From NCBI GenBank assembly GCA_041586155.1, contig JBFHAT010000007.1, positions 29,132 through 93,131 of the forward strand: a stretch of 64,000 bases of DNA. The letters are read 5' to 3'. The notes beneath the pieces are model-generated. The model was not told where the DNA came from. It was given only the letters and a program-made list of their open reading frames with translations, and did no database searches. Of this stretch, positions 44,574 to 53,038 are shown piece after piece. The translations under genes and the position numbers were made by a program. This DNA comes from JBFGJH01 sp041586155 (GTDB lineage: Bacteria; Actinomycetota; Acidimicrobiia; Spongiisociales; JAENVV01). Position 1 is the first letter of the stretch, and each line of letters opens with the position of its first letter.

Positions 44574-45236
44574 TCACTCGATCTGCCAGAACGGTCCTGT
44601 CAAACCGACGTCATGCAGGATCGCCTGACGCTCCGCAGGGGTGCGGCGTCGCCATTCGGGGTCGAGCCGGTCGTCATACCAGCGCCGCCCCAGCTCCCAA
44701 CATCGCTCCACGGACATGGTCGCACCTGCCTGATGGCCGTGGTCCCTGCACCACGCCTCCACATCTTCTTCCGACCGGAAGAGGGAGATGGTCGCTCAGG
44801 TGAAACCGATGCTGCGCCACCAGTCGGAAGCAGGGACGAGGAAATGAACGATGGCGTCGCTCGGGGCAGGCGCACCGTCGACGACCGACACCAGGAGCTC
44901 GGTCGCCGACTGAAGGCACCGCGCTTCGACCCGTCCGTCGGCGTCGACGAGCGCAAGGATGGCGAGGGCGTCCCAGATGCAGTTGCCCCACCACGTCTGG
45001 GCGCCGGATTCCACTCGATAGCCGGTGGGGACGGCCGAGAAGGGTTCGGCCATCCACAAGTAGGGGCTGTCCGGCAGCAGGACCAGCGCGTCTGCGTCGT
45101 GCGCCAGGCGACGTAACGCCGCAGTGACGTCGGCCGGAGTCAGATGCAGAGCGTTCCCGATGTCATCGAGAGATGGAGCGCGCCCGTGCTCCACGAAATG
45201 CCGGTAGATCCACAGACGAACCGCCGAGTCGTCCAC
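44574..45236 (-). CDS. MerB-family organomercurial lyase-like protein with in-frame TGA (candidate selenoprotein)
   Basis: One reading frame of 221 codons, broken only by TGA at 44798-44796 (codon 147). Codons 1-146 carry a winged helix and the MerB core: AEPFSAVPTGYRV and GNCIWDAL, with C86 and D89 matching C96 and D99 of plasmid MerB. After TGA the same frame continues ATISLFRSEEDVEAWC, a WY(x)DRLDPEWRRRT segment and GLTGPFW, all expected of the family C-terminus. TGA falls where MerB has catalytic C159 (C96 to C159 is 63 residues; C86 to codon 147 is 61). A hairpin with a GGTC loop follows. I infer selenocysteine at 147; a nonsense mutation or base error is the alternative. GTG 45236 follows TAGGTT by six bases. 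Confidence 0.75.
44762..44790 (-). promoter_or_regulatory. SECIS-like hairpin downstream of the MerB-family TGA
   Basis: Starting six bases after the TGA, the minus strand folds as CATCT, bulge CCC, TCTTCC, loop GGTC, GGAAGA, AGATG: eleven base pairs with one three-base bulge. The loop begins 19 nt after the TGA. In E. coli fdhF the SelB-binding loop, which also contains GGUC, begins about 18 nt after its UGA. A G in the first loop positions and this spacing meet the general bacterial SECIS rules. The stem lies in coding sequence, as bacterial SECIS elements do. Confidence 0.65.
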
Positions 45237-45242
45237 GACGCC

Positions 45243-45248
45243 AACCTA
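45243..45248 (-). promoter_or_regulatory. Putative -10 box (TAGGTT) of the MerB-family gene
   Basis: TAGGTT on the minus strand is six bases upstream of GTG 45236, so the gene probably has its own leaderless transcript. No MerR-type operator is visible. Confidence 0.45.
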
Positions 45249-45279
45249 GGCCACGAGCAAATCGTGCACCGTTGCCGGC

Positions 45280-46050
45280 TCAGTCGCTGCGGCGGCTGTA
45301 GGCGTCGAGGGCCCGCAGCAGCTCCATCGGCAGCGGAAAGATCAACGTGGAGTTGTGCTCGGCCGAGACCTCGGCCATGGTCTGCAGGAGCCGGAGCTGC
45401 ATCGCCTCGGGACGGTCCTCGAGCAACCGGGCCGCGTCGGCGAGGGTCTCGGCGGCCTCTTTCTCACCGAGGGCGTGGATCACCTTGGCGCGGCGTTCGC
45501 GCTCGGACTCGGCCTGGCGGGCCATCGCCCGGCGCATGGCGTCGGGCAGTTCGACGTCTTTGATCTCCACGAGGGTCACCTTGACCCCCCACGGGTCCGT
45601 GAGCGTGTCGATGATCTGCTGAAGGCGACGGTTGATCTCGTCGCGGTTGATGAGGAGCTCGTCGAGCTCGACCTGACCGACGATGCTTCGCAGCGTCGTC
45701 TGCGCCACTTGCGACGTCCCGAAGTTGTAGTTCTCGATCTCGAGGATGGCTCGGTTCGGATCGACGACGCGGAAGTAGGCGACAGCGTTGACCCGAACCG
45801 TGACGTTGTCTTTGGTGATGATGTCTTGGGGTGGGATGTCGAGCGTGATCGTGCGCAGGCTGACCCTCAGCAGCCGGTCGACGATCGGAATGATGAAGAC
45901 GAGGCCGGGCCCTTTCGCCTCTCCGGTGACCCGTCCCAGCCGAAACAGAACACCCCGCTCGTATTCGGGCAGGATGCGAATCGCAGCCCTCAGCAGGGCG
46001 ACGATGAGTGCACCGGCGATTGCCAATCCGATAGCGAGTTCAGGTGCCAC
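45280..46050 (-). CDS. Slipin/SPFH (band 7) membrane protein
   Basis: 256 residues. An N-terminal hydrophobic hairpin (about 5-25) is followed by the SPFH domain with ILPEYERGVLFRLGR, GPGLVFIIPIVDRL and AYFRVVDPNRAI, then a coiled segment rich in Ala/Glu/Arg (ESERERRAKVIHALGEKEAAET). Slipins form membrane rings and partner with NfeD proteases. GTG 46050 lies 11 bases inside the nfeD gene, so the pair is co-translated. Confidence 0.93.
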   Translation of the reverse strand: MAPELAIGLAIAGALIVALLRAAIRILPEYERGVLFRLGRVTGEAKGPGLVFIIPIVDRLLRVSLRTITLDIPPQDIITKDNVTVRVNAVAYFRVVDPNRAILEIENYNFGTSQVAQTTLRSIVGQVELDELLINRDEINRRLQQIIDTLTDPWGVKVTLVEIKDVELPDAMRRAMARQAESERERRAKVIHALGEKEAAETLADAARLLEDRPEAMQLRLLQTMAEVSAEHNSTLIFPLPMELLRALDAYSRRSD

Positions 46051-47341
46051 GTGGTCCTTCCGATGGCTCGACGTTCAGCTCGAGGCCGTCCACCGAGACT
46101 ACTTCCACCACATCGCCATCGTGAAGCTCGCCGTCGGGGCGACGCACCGTCCACCACGAGCCGTCGACGAACGCCGACCACTGCCCTGCTGCTCCGCCGG
46201 CAACGACCGTGGCCGTGCGGCCGATCAATGTGGACGCTCCCGTCGTCGGCGGCCGGGTTCGGGCCCTGAGAGCAGCGCGTCCGGCGATGGCGGCGGCGGC
46301 GCCCATCACCAATGCCGTCGGCCACAGGACGGGCGGGCTGACCGCCACGTCTCCTTCGAAGAGGAACACGCCGGCCAGCAACAATGCGACCGTTCCTCCT
46401 GCCGCCATCACGCCCACTCCCGGCACGAACACTTCCCCGACGAACAGCGCAATGGCCAGCACCAGCAGCGCAATACCGGCGACCTGCACCGGCAGCACCG
46501 AGAGGGAGGCGAATCCGAGCAGCAGCAGGATCACACCGGCGATCCCGGCGAAACCCAGACTCGGGTTGGCGGCCTCGTACACCACTGCCAAGGTGCCGAT
46601 CGACAGGAACAGCACCGCCAGATTGGGATCGGCGATCCCACCCAGGATGCGTCTGAATCGAGACATGTCATAACGCTCGGGCGTCGCTCCGGCCGTGGCA
46701 AGCGTGACCTCATCGCCGCCGACTTCGACTTTCAGACCGTCGATCTGGTCGAGAAGGTCGTCGAGGTCGGTCGCCACCAGATCGACCACTCCGGTGTCGA
46801 CGGCTTGCTGCGCGGTGAGAGATGTGCCCTTGCGAACCGCGTCCTCGGCGAACGCGGTGTCCCGCTGCCGACGTTCGGCCACCGACACGGCAAAGGCGGC
46901 AGCGTCATTGAGGATCTTGTCGCTCACCTCCTGGCCGCCCTGCAGATCGACGGGGGTGGCGGCGCCGATGGCGGTGGCGGGTGCCATCGCGGCGACATGC
47001 GCAGCCATGGTGATATACGTACCGGCCGAGGCCGCCCTGGCTCCTTGCGGCTCGACATAGACGACCACCGGCACCGGTGCATTGAGGAAGGTCTGCACGA
47101 TGTCGCGCATCGACACATCGAGCCCGCCAGGCGTGTCGATCCTCACCACCAGCACCGACCCCGTCTCGGCGGCTGCGTCGACTGCGTCTGCGAGGTGATC
47201 TGCCACCACCGGCGTGATCGCCCCGTCGACGTCTGTGACGAGAACTCCGGTGCTCTCGGCTGCGCCGGCAGCAACCGACGAAAGCGCGGCTACCAGCAGC
47301 CCCAGAACCAGACTTCGCACGATACGGGTTCGATGCGTCAC
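46040..47341 (-). CDS. NfeD-family membrane-bound ClpP-class serine protease
   Basis: 433 residues. Signal segment (1-28), then a ClpP-like S49-type protease domain (about 30-220) with IDTPGGLDVSMRDIVQ and the nucleophile Ser in GARAASAGTYI; the Lys of the dyad is probably in VRKGTSLTAQQAVD. Four to six transmembrane helices follow, and a C-terminal OB-like NfeD domain (about 370-430). This is the long NfeD form (STOPP type) that cleaves slipin C-termini in archaea. GTG 47341 follows GATAAT by six bases. Confidence 0.92.
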   Translation of the reverse strand: MTHRTRIVRSLVLGLLVAALSSVAAGAAESTGVLVTDVDGAITPVVADHLADAVDAAAETGSVLVVRIDTPGGLDVSMRDIVQTFLNAPVPVVVYVEPQGARAASAGTYITMAAHVAAMAPATAIGAATPVDLQGGQEVSDKILNDAAAFAVSVAERRQRDTAFAEDAVRKGTSLTAQQAVDTGVVDLVATDLDDLLDQIDGLKVEVGGDEVTLATAGATPERYDMSRFRRILGGIADPNLAVLFLSIGTLAVVYEAANPSLGFAGIAGVILLLLGFASLSVLPVQVAGIALLVLAIALFVGEVFVPGVGVMAAGGTVALLLAGVFLFEGDVAVSPPVLWPTALVMGAAAAIAGRAALRARTRPPTTGASTLIGRTATVVAGGAAGQWSAFVDGSWWTVRRPDGELHDGDVVEVVSVDGLELNVEPSEGPRGT

Positions 47342-47347
47342 CCTCCG

Positions 47348-47353
47348 ATTATC
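47348..47353 (-). promoter_or_regulatory. Putative -10 box (GATAAT) of the nfeD-slipin operon
   Basis: GATAAT on the minus strand is six bases before GTG 47341. The spacer reads CGGAGG, so a leaderless start or a minimal ribosome site are both possible. Confidence 0.45.
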
Positions 47354-47461
47354 CCCTCCTGGCGCTGTTCTGTGTGCGGCACATCGCCAGCTCGCCTACG
47401 CATGGGCAAGCAGGCTGCGATCCAAGCCGAAATCTTCATGCACCCGAACGTGCTGGGTGGA

Positions 47462-47467
47462 TAGATT
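47462..47467 (+). promoter_or_regulatory. Putative -10 box (TAGATT) of the alpha/beta hydrolase gene
   Basis: TAGATT is six bases upstream of TTG 47474. It supports that unusual start codon and a leaderless mRNA. Confidence 0.45.
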
Positions 47468-47473
47468 CGTCAT

Positions 47474-49195
47474 TTGAAGGTGAAGGTGCAGCCGGCGTCA
47501 AAGCCTCTCGATATCGAGCTGCCCGACGCGCGGCCGAAGGGCACGCCTGCCGCATGGTTCATGTGGCGCCCCTCACTGCCGGCGCTTTCTCTTGCTGGTT
47601 TGGCTGCGGCCGGATCATTGACGCCTTCTCTATTGCCCCGTCCGTGGCATCTGCAGGGAATCATCTCCGCGCTCGCAGTCGTCGTCGGTTACTTGATCGG
47701 GCATGCGACGGGTCGCCTGCTGGCACCCATGACCAGTCGCATCGAGCCTTCCGAGTGGACCCGGCGACTTCGCCTGGCCGCGCTGACTGCCGTGGCGGTG
47801 GTCCTGCTTTGGGGGATCGCGCTCCACTGGGTGTGGCAGTCGGACGTTCGTCGTCTGATGGGCATGTCCGGCTCGGTCGCTGCGTACACGATCGGGGTCG
47901 TCGCCATCGCCGCTGCGCTGGGATACCTCCTGCTCGCGCTGCTCCGGGTTCTTCGCCGAGCGTGGGGCTGGTTCGTCGGCCTGTTGGCCAGGTGGATGCC
48001 CGACGGGATTGCCACCGCCGCTGCGTTCGTGACACTCGTCGTGGTCGTGGCCGTCGGGTTGGATGTCCTGGTTGCGGGGCGTCTGTTCGGTGCGGTTGGC
48101 AACTCCCTCCTCGCCGCAAACGAACGTCACGACCCCACGGTCGAACAGCCTCAGTTGACCACCTTGGCCGGAGGGCCTGGCTCGTTGATCGACTGGGAGG
48201 GGATGGGCAGGCAGGGAAGGCTGTTCGTTTCTTCGGCTCGCCTCCGCGCCGAGCTGGAGGACTTCAATGGCCGGCCGGCCGAGGATCCGATCAGAGTCTA
48301 CGTCGGGCTCGATTCGGCGGACTCCGTGACCGATCGGGCCCGGCTCGCCGTCACCGAGTTGGAGAGAATTGGCGCTTTCGAACGAGAGGCGATCGTGTTG
48401 ATCGCCCCCACCGGCACCGGATGGATCGATCCGTTTGCAGTCGATCCTCTGGAGTTCATCTTCAACGGGAACACCGCGGCCGTCGCCGTCCAGTATTCGT
48501 ATCTGCCCAGCTGGGTCTTGTTGCTCGGAAACCAGGACGTTTCGATCGCCTCGACCCGAGCCCTCCTCGAGGCTGTTCAGCGCAGGATCGCATCGATGGA
48601 TGCATCGGAACGACCCATCCTGCTCCTGTACGGAGAGAGCCTCGGATCATTCGCCCTCGAAGCCCTCTTCGACGATCTCGACGATGTGCGTAGGCGCGCC
48701 GATGGGGTGCTCTGGGTGGGACCATCGTTCGCCAACCGTCTGTGGAGCGACCTCACTGCCCAGCGTGAGCAGGGCTCACCGATCTGGCACCCCAACGTCG
48801 GAGATGGCGCCGCCGTCCGCTTCGGGCCTGACGCGGGCGCTCTCTCGAGCATTCCCGGGCCGTGGCATCGACCGAGGGTCGTGTACCTGCAGCACCCCTC
48901 CGACCCCATCACGTGGTTCAGCCCGGATCTGATCGTGGGCCGGCCGGCGTGGCTCGACGAGCCCAGGGGATCGGACGTCTCACGATGGATGCCGTATGTG
49001 CCAGGAGTGACCTACCTCCAGGTGCTCGTCGACCTCGCGGTCGGAACGAATGCACCCCTAGGACATGGTCACAAGTTCGGGGCGGCCCAATCGGACGCAT
49101 GGGCGCTGATCGTCGCATCCGACACCTGGTCAGAAGGCGACGCCGACCGGCTCCGAGCGCTGATCGAGAAGGAAGCCGAGACCACTGGCGGCTGA
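47474..49195 (+). CDS. Membrane alpha/beta hydrolase (PF10081-type) with N-terminal transmembrane domain
   Basis: 573 residues. The first half (about 35-215) has five or six hydrophobic helices beginning LPALSLAGLAAAGSLTPSLL. The second half (about 235-560) is an alpha/beta hydrolase domain with the nucleophile elbow YGESLGSFA. Further conserved segments are VYVGLDSA and VVYLQHPSDPITWF, and GHGHKFG near the end provides a His candidate. This two-part layout is typical of an actinobacterial envelope hydrolase family of unknown substrate. TTG 47474 is chosen because of the TAGATT box. Confidence 0.85.
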   Translation: MKVKVQPASKPLDIELPDARPKGTPAAWFMWRPSLPALSLAGLAAAGSLTPSLLPRPWHLQGIISALAVVVGYLIGHATGRLLAPMTSRIEPSEWTRRLRLAALTAVAVVLLWGIALHWVWQSDVRRLMGMSGSVAAYTIGVVAIAAALGYLLLALLRVLRRAWGWFVGLLARWMPDGIATAAAFVTLVVVVAVGLDVLVAGRLFGAVGNSLLAANERHDPTVEQPQLTTLAGGPGSLIDWEGMGRQGRLFVSSARLRAELEDFNGRPAEDPIRVYVGLDSADSVTDRARLAVTELERIGAFEREAIVLIAPTGTGWIDPFAVDPLEFIFNGNTAAVAVQYSYLPSWVLLLGNQDVSIASTRALLEAVQRRIASMDASERPILLLYGESLGSFALEALFDDLDDVRRRADGVLWVGPSFANRLWSDLTAQREQGSPIWHPNVGDGAAVRFGPDAGALSSIPGPWHRPRVVYLQHPSDPITWFSPDLIVGRPAWLDEPRGSDVSRWMPYVPGVTYLQVLVDLAVGTNAPLGHGHKFGAAQSDAWALIVASDTWSEGDADRLRALIEKEAETTGG

Positions 49196-49224
49196 GTGCA
49201 CTCCAGCCGAATGCGGTTGCCGGG

Positions 49225-49623
49225 TCAGGTCGCAGGAGCTCCAAACGTGCCCGGAAACGGATCGCGACGCCAGCGACCGTAGGCGACTACCGCCAGCAGG
49301 GCGATCAGCACGAGGTTGGTGATCATGTTGGCGATCTCCCCTTCGCGACCCAGGTGCCAGATGAAGGCGCCCGGCATCACGATGATGAGGCCCACCGCGG
49401 CAAACGTCGTCAGTTCGGGGCGGATCTTGGTCAACCCAGGAAGGATCAGCCCCAGTCCACCCAGGATCTCAGCGGTTCCCGCCACGATGTGAAGACCATC
49501 CGACAGGTCGTACATCCACGACATGGCGCTGGGTAGGCCTTCGGGAACGATGAAATGGTTGATCCCCACGAAGATGAAGTAGATCCCCAAGAAGATCTGT
49601 AAGACCCACAAGAACCGATGCAT
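49225..49623 (-). CDS. DoxX-family membrane protein
   Basis: 132 residues with four transmembrane helices, starting FLWVLQIFLGIYFIFVGINHF. A Gly-rich second helix (GTAEILGGLGLILPG) and a Pro/Gly third helix are typical of DoxX/DoxD-like proteins. Some family members act in a thiol-linked membrane oxidoreductase complex. ATG 49623 has AGGAGG upstream. It lies in a single-gene unit downstream of the Tad operon and on the same strand. Confidence 0.85.
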   Translation of the reverse strand: MHRFLWVLQIFLGIYFIFVGINHFIVPEGLPSAMSWMYDLSDGLHIVAGTAEILGGLGLILPGLTKIRPELTTFAAVGLIIVMPGAFIWHLGREGEIANMITNLVLIALLAVVAYGRWRRDPFPGTFGAPAT

Positions 49624-49689
49624 GCGACTGCCTCCTGGCGCAACTCGCGTCACGTCACGCCCTGAATCGACCCTACTCAGTCAACACCG

Positions 49690-50070
49690 TCAACGAAGCA
49701 GATCGACCGGCTCCAGCTCGGCGGCGGCCGTGCGCCGAAAGCCGACGGTGCCCAACACCGGGACATTCGTTTCGATCTCGACGGTGACCACGGCCGTGCG
49801 GGGCCGGTAGCTCCCATCGGCATCGCACCGGCATGAAATCAAACGAGCACCGTTGGCGGCGGCGAGCCGCCGCGCTTCCTCGACGGGCGTTGCCGTCGCC
49901 AGAGGCGGGAACGTTGCCGTCGCGGCAGCCAGCGCCGCCGCCTCAGCGGCCGTTGCCGCCCGTTCGGAAGCGGCCATTCCCATTCCCAGTGCCGCGACGG
50001 CCAGCGCCACCAACACGAGTAGTGCCCCGAGGGCACCGATGACCACGGACACCGAGCCATGGTCGGTCAC
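49690..50070 (-). CDS. Rv3654c-type TadE-like protein
   Basis: 126 residues. A prepilin-like N-terminus (GSVSVVIGALGALLVLVALAV) lacks the +5 Glu of true TadE but keeps the processing Gly. An Ala-rich helix follows, then a small domain with Cys in ISCRCDADG. This matches the last gene of actinobacterial Tad loci (helicase/secretion neighbourhood type). GTG 50070 overlaps the TadE stop (GTGA). Confidence 0.82.
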   Translation of the reverse strand: MTDHGSVSVVIGALGALLVLVALAVAALGMGMAASERAATAAEAAALAAATATFPPLATATPVEEARRLAAANGARLISCRCDADGSYRPRTAVVTVEIETNVPVLGTVGFRRTAAAELEPVDLLR

Positions 50071-50423
50071 AACTCGATGCGCATCACCGACGACGCGCGC
50101 AACGTGACGGTGGTACCGATCACCGGTAACCGGTACGGCACCTCCACCGTGACTATGGCGTGTTCGCCGACCGCCGCCGGTCGAGTGACTCCGACCCTCG
50201 CTCGACCAGCCAGTTCCTCTCCGAGGCTTGCACGAGCCGCTGCGACTGCTCTGGTCGTGTCTGGCGCAGTGGCGGCCACCCGCACGCCTTCCCGAGCTGC
50301 TTGGGCAAGCTCGAATTGGGTGCGGGCGACCGCCGTCACCTCGGCGACGGCGAGCAGGACCAGCACGACGGCGGGAATGATCATCGCAAACTCGACGACG
50401 GCCGACCCCTGCTCACTGCGCAT
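50067..50423 (-). CDS. TadE-like minor pilin
   Basis: 118 residues. Class III prepilin signal MRSEQG followed by SAVVEFAMIIPAVVLVLLA, with Glu at +5 of the mature form, as in TadE pseudopilins. Pilin-like C-terminal domain with VAATAPDT and VPYRLPVIG. It is processed by a prepilin peptidase that is not in this window. Second to last gene of the operon. Confidence 0.85.
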   Translation of the reverse strand: MRSEQGSAVVEFAMIIPAVVLVLLAVAEVTAVARTQFELAQAAREGVRVAATAPDTTRAVAAARASLGEELAGRARVGVTRPAAVGEHAIVTVEVPYRLPVIGTTVTLRASSVMRIEL

Positions 50424-50425
50424 GG

Positions 50426-50626
50426 TCAGCCGCCGGTGACGAAGCCGATGACCTTGCTCAGCACCGAGCTGAACAGGTTCGACACGAGCCCGTCGGATGC
50501 CATCCATCCGATCAAAGCGAGGGCAATGGCGGCGGCGGCCAGAATCACCAGCACGTACTCCACCGTGCCCTGCCCTTCTTCGCTCCCAGCCCAGCCGACC
50601 CATGCGCGGCCGAAGATGTCGAGCAT
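50426..50626 (-). CDS. Flp-type major pilin (DUF4244-like), 66 aa
   Basis: Small prepilin with the cleavage and assembly region EEGQGTVEYVLVILAAAAIA, containing the Glu-Tyr pair of Flp pilins. A short tail ends FVTGG. ATG 50626 has a strong AGAAAGGAG upstream, the only clear Shine-Dalgarno in this operon, which fits a protein made in large amounts. Confidence 0.85.
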   Translation of the reverse strand: MLDIFGRAWVGWAGSEEGQGTVEYVLVILAAAAIALALIGWMASDGLVSNLFSSVLSKVIGFVTGG

Positions 50627-50679
50627 GTGTGCTCCTTTCTGTCGTGCTGGCGGCCGGCCAGCTGCGGGAGGAAGTGACA

Positions 50680-51321
50680 TCACGGGACGGTCAACAGCGG
50701 GCCGAGCAGGCGTTGGACCGACTCGAGAACCGAGGGCCCCACAGTCAGAACCACGAATCCGGGCAGGATCAGCAACGCCAAGGGGACGGTCAGCTTCACC
50801 GGAAGGCGGCGGGCCGCCTCGAGGCTGCGGGTGCGGTCGTCGTCCCGCCGCTCCGCAACAAACCCGTGTACGGCGTCCGAGATCGACGCCCCGGTCAGAT
50901 GTGCGCGGGCCATGAGCATGGTCAGGCGTTCCAGCCGACCCTCATGATTGCGCAGCGCCTCGGCCATCCCGCCCTTGACTGCGGCCCGCAGCAGACGCCG
51001 CACCTCGGCCTGTAGCTGTCCGGCGACATGACGACCGGCCAATTCGAGACTCGCGCGAGTCGACAGCCCGGCTGACAGCCCGACGAGCATGCTGCGGGCC
51101 AGCACGGCCACGTCCTCCTCCGCCGCGCAGGCTTCCGCCCGGCGCTGGGCGACGGACCGAGCCCGAGCAACGGCCAGGATCACCACCGCCGCCATCACCC
51201 CGGCGGTGGGCCGCCACACAGTCAACGCCGCGGTCAATGCTGCAGGGGTTCGGGCTTCGCCGGGGATTGCGTTTAGTCGGTGTACTGCCGCCCCGGTAGC
51301 ACCTGCAAGGAGGAAGTTCAC
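50680..51321 (-). CDS. TadC-like type II secretion F-family membrane protein
   Basis: 213 residues. Transmembrane segments lie near the N-terminus and at the C-terminus (KLTVPLALLILPGFVVLTVGPS), flanking a T2SSF domain with VLARSMLVGLSAGLSTRASLE. It forms the inner-membrane platform with TadB. GTG 51321 overlaps the TadB stop (GTGA). Confidence 0.82.
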   Translation of the reverse strand: MNFLLAGATGAAVHRLNAIPGEARTPAALTAALTVWRPTAGVMAAVVILAVARARSVAQRRAEACAAEEDVAVLARSMLVGLSAGLSTRASLELAGRHVAGQLQAEVRRLLRAAVKGGMAEALRNHEGRLERLTMLMARAHLTGASISDAVHGFVAERRDDDRTRSLEAARRLPVKLTVPLALLILPGFVVLTVGPSVLESVQRLLGPLLTVP

Positions 51322-51986
51322 GGCAGGGCTCGCCGCAGCATGACTGATACCACGAGGCCGCCCAATGCGATCAATCCGGCTCCGACGGCGACGATTGCAA
51401 CGCCGAGCGTCGATGAGACAAGGGACCCGAAGCGGCCCGTCGCCGCGCCAAACAGGAGGAACGCAAACGGGAGGCCTCCCACCACCCATGCCGACAGGCG
51501 CGCCGTGGCAGTGGCGGCTCGTCGCTCTCGGTCCAGTTCGCGATCCTCGGCTGCGATCTGGGCGAGGCTGTCGAACACGCCGGCGACCCGACCGCCCGTA
51601 ACGGCAGCAGCGGTCAGGGCCGCCGCCGCAACCCGTCCGTAACGCGGAAGCGCCGTCTGCAGCCCTCCGGCCAGTTCGTCGATCGGGACTCCGGCCGCTG
51701 CCCTCCGCTTGATTGCCTCCAACGGCAGGTGCGGCGCTCGGTCGGCAGCGGCGTCGAGTGCGGAGCGTAAGCTCGCCCCGGCACGCAACTCGAGCGCCGT
51801 GGCCTGGAGGAACACGGCCTCGTCGGTCATCCGGCGCCGCTTGCCCACCATGGCGGCCGTCGCTGCGAGAAAGGCAACCGCAGCCGCCTGAACTGCATGT
51901 TGCAGCGCCCACACCATGAGACCAGCCTCCAGCCACCGTCGAGGTCCGGCTGCTGTTGCGCCGGCCAGGATCACGACCAGCGCCAC
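51318..51986 (-). CDS. TadB-like type II secretion F-family membrane protein
   Basis: 222 residues with an N-terminal transmembrane pair, a T2SSF domain (ELRAGASLRSALDAAADRAP; VFDSLAQIAAEDRELDRERR) and two C-terminal helices. GTG 51986 has GGAG five bases upstream and is preferred; GTG 51974 would overlap the TadA stop by exactly four bases and is the alternative. Partner of TadC and of the TadA ATPase. Confidence 0.82.
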   Translation of the reverse strand: MALVVILAGATAAGPRRWLEAGLMVWALQHAVQAAAVAFLAATAAMVGKRRRMTDEAVFLQATALELRAGASLRSALDAAADRAPHLPLEAIKRRAAAGVPIDELAGGLQTALPRYGRVAAAALTAAAVTGGRVAGVFDSLAQIAAEDRELDRERRAATATARLSAWVVGGLPFAFLLFGAATGRFGSLVSSTLGVAIVAVGAGLIALGGLVVSVMLRRALP

Positions 51987-53038
51987 GACCACTCCGTGAC
52001 TGCGCCCTCTCGTCCAACAACTGCGATTTCTGTGACCCGCCTGCCTCCGCCTCGTCGGGCGACTTGGACGACGAGGTCGATCCCCGCCCTCAGCTGGCGG
52101 CGGACGGCTTCCTCGCCGACCCGGGAGGTGCCGCTCAGAGCAAGTGTCTCCAACCGCCACAACGCCTCGGCCGGACTGTTGGCGTGAACGGTCGACATCG
52201 ATCCGTCGTGACCCGTGTTGAGGGCATTGATCATGTCGAGGGCCTCGGGCCCGCGGACCTCACCTACGATGATCCGATCCGGCCGCAAGCGGAGCGCTGA
52301 TCGAAGGAGCTGTTGAAGAGTCACCTCGCCGGCGCCTTCGGCATTGGGGGGACGGGCCTCGAGCCGCACGACATGACCCACGAGTTGCAGCTCGGCTGCG
52401 TCCTCGACCGTGACGACGCGGTCGCCTGGGTCGATCTCGGTGGACAACACGTTGAGCAAGGTCGTCTTGCCGGCGCCGGTACCACCCGACACCACCAAGT
52501 TGTGACGCGAACGCACCGCCTCGCCGAGTCGATGTGCCCCATCGGCGTCGATGGCACCGGACGCCTCGAGCTGCTCGAGGTCACGCACCGACCGGGTGAA
52601 CCGACGAATTGCCACGATCGGGGTATCCACCGCAACAGGCGGTACGACGGCATGCAAGCGGCTGCCGTCCGCCAGCCGAGCGTCGACAGTAGGGCTGGCC
52701 CTGTCGAGGCGGAGGCCGAGCGGCGCCAGAATGCGCTCCACCGCCGCGACGACCGCGGCCGGCCCCGAGAACATCACGTCGCTCCTCAAAAGCGTGCCCT
52801 CCCGTTCGACCCAAACCTCGGAAGGTCCGTTGACGAGGATGTCGGAAACCTTCTCGTCACGGAGCAGCGTTTCGAGCGGCCCAAGGCCGATGAGCGAATC
52901 GACGGCGGCGAGCGCGGTCGATTCCACGGCGAGGGGAGCTTCATCAGCCGAGATCCGCCGCGCCTCGCCAAGCAACGGGGCTCGCTCCAGCACTATGTCG
53001 CCATCGAGCAGCCGGGCAATCACCCGGTCGACGCTCAC
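51971..53038 (-). CDS. TadA/CpaF-type pilus assembly ATPase
   Basis: 355-residue secretion ATPase of the VirB11/CpaF group. N-terminal domain with GPLETLLRDEKVSDILVNGP; Walker A SGGTGAGKT; Walker B-type RPDRIIVGEVRGPEA; His box STVHANSPAEAL. It powers pilin extrusion through TadB/TadC. GTG 53038 overlaps the stop of the upstream TadZ/Ssd-like gene (GTGA). A longer frame to 53326 overlaps that gene and is not credible. Confidence 0.92.
   Translation of the reverse strand: MSVDRVIARLLDGDIVLERAPLLGEARRISADEAPLAVESTALAAVDSLIGLGPLETLLRDEKVSDILVNGPSEVWVEREGTLLRSDVMFSGPAAVVAAVERILAPLGLRLDRASPTVDARLADGSRLHAVVPPVAVDTPIVAIRRFTRSVRDLEQLEASGAIDADGAHRLGEAVRSRHNLVVSGGTGAGKTTLLNVLSTEIDPGDRVVTVEDAAELQLVGHVVRLEARPPNAEGAGEVTLQQLLRSALRLRPDRIIVGEVRGPEALDMINALNTGHDGSMSTVHANSPAEALWRLETLALSGTSRVGEEAVRRQLRAGIDLVVQVARRGGGRRVTEIAVVGREGAVTEWSWRWS

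Noticed and set aside
44574..44762. A separate small gene of about 62 codons after the MerB-like frame
   Set aside because: It is in the same frame as the upstream coding region, has no start signal, and its sequence is the expected C-terminal part of the same family, so both parts are treated as one gene.
46060..46065. MerR-type or other mercury-resistance operon around the MerB-like gene
   Set aside because: No merA, merT, merP or merR is present; the neighbours are a helicase and slipin/NfeD. The MerB-like gene stands alone, so its substrate may not be organomercury.
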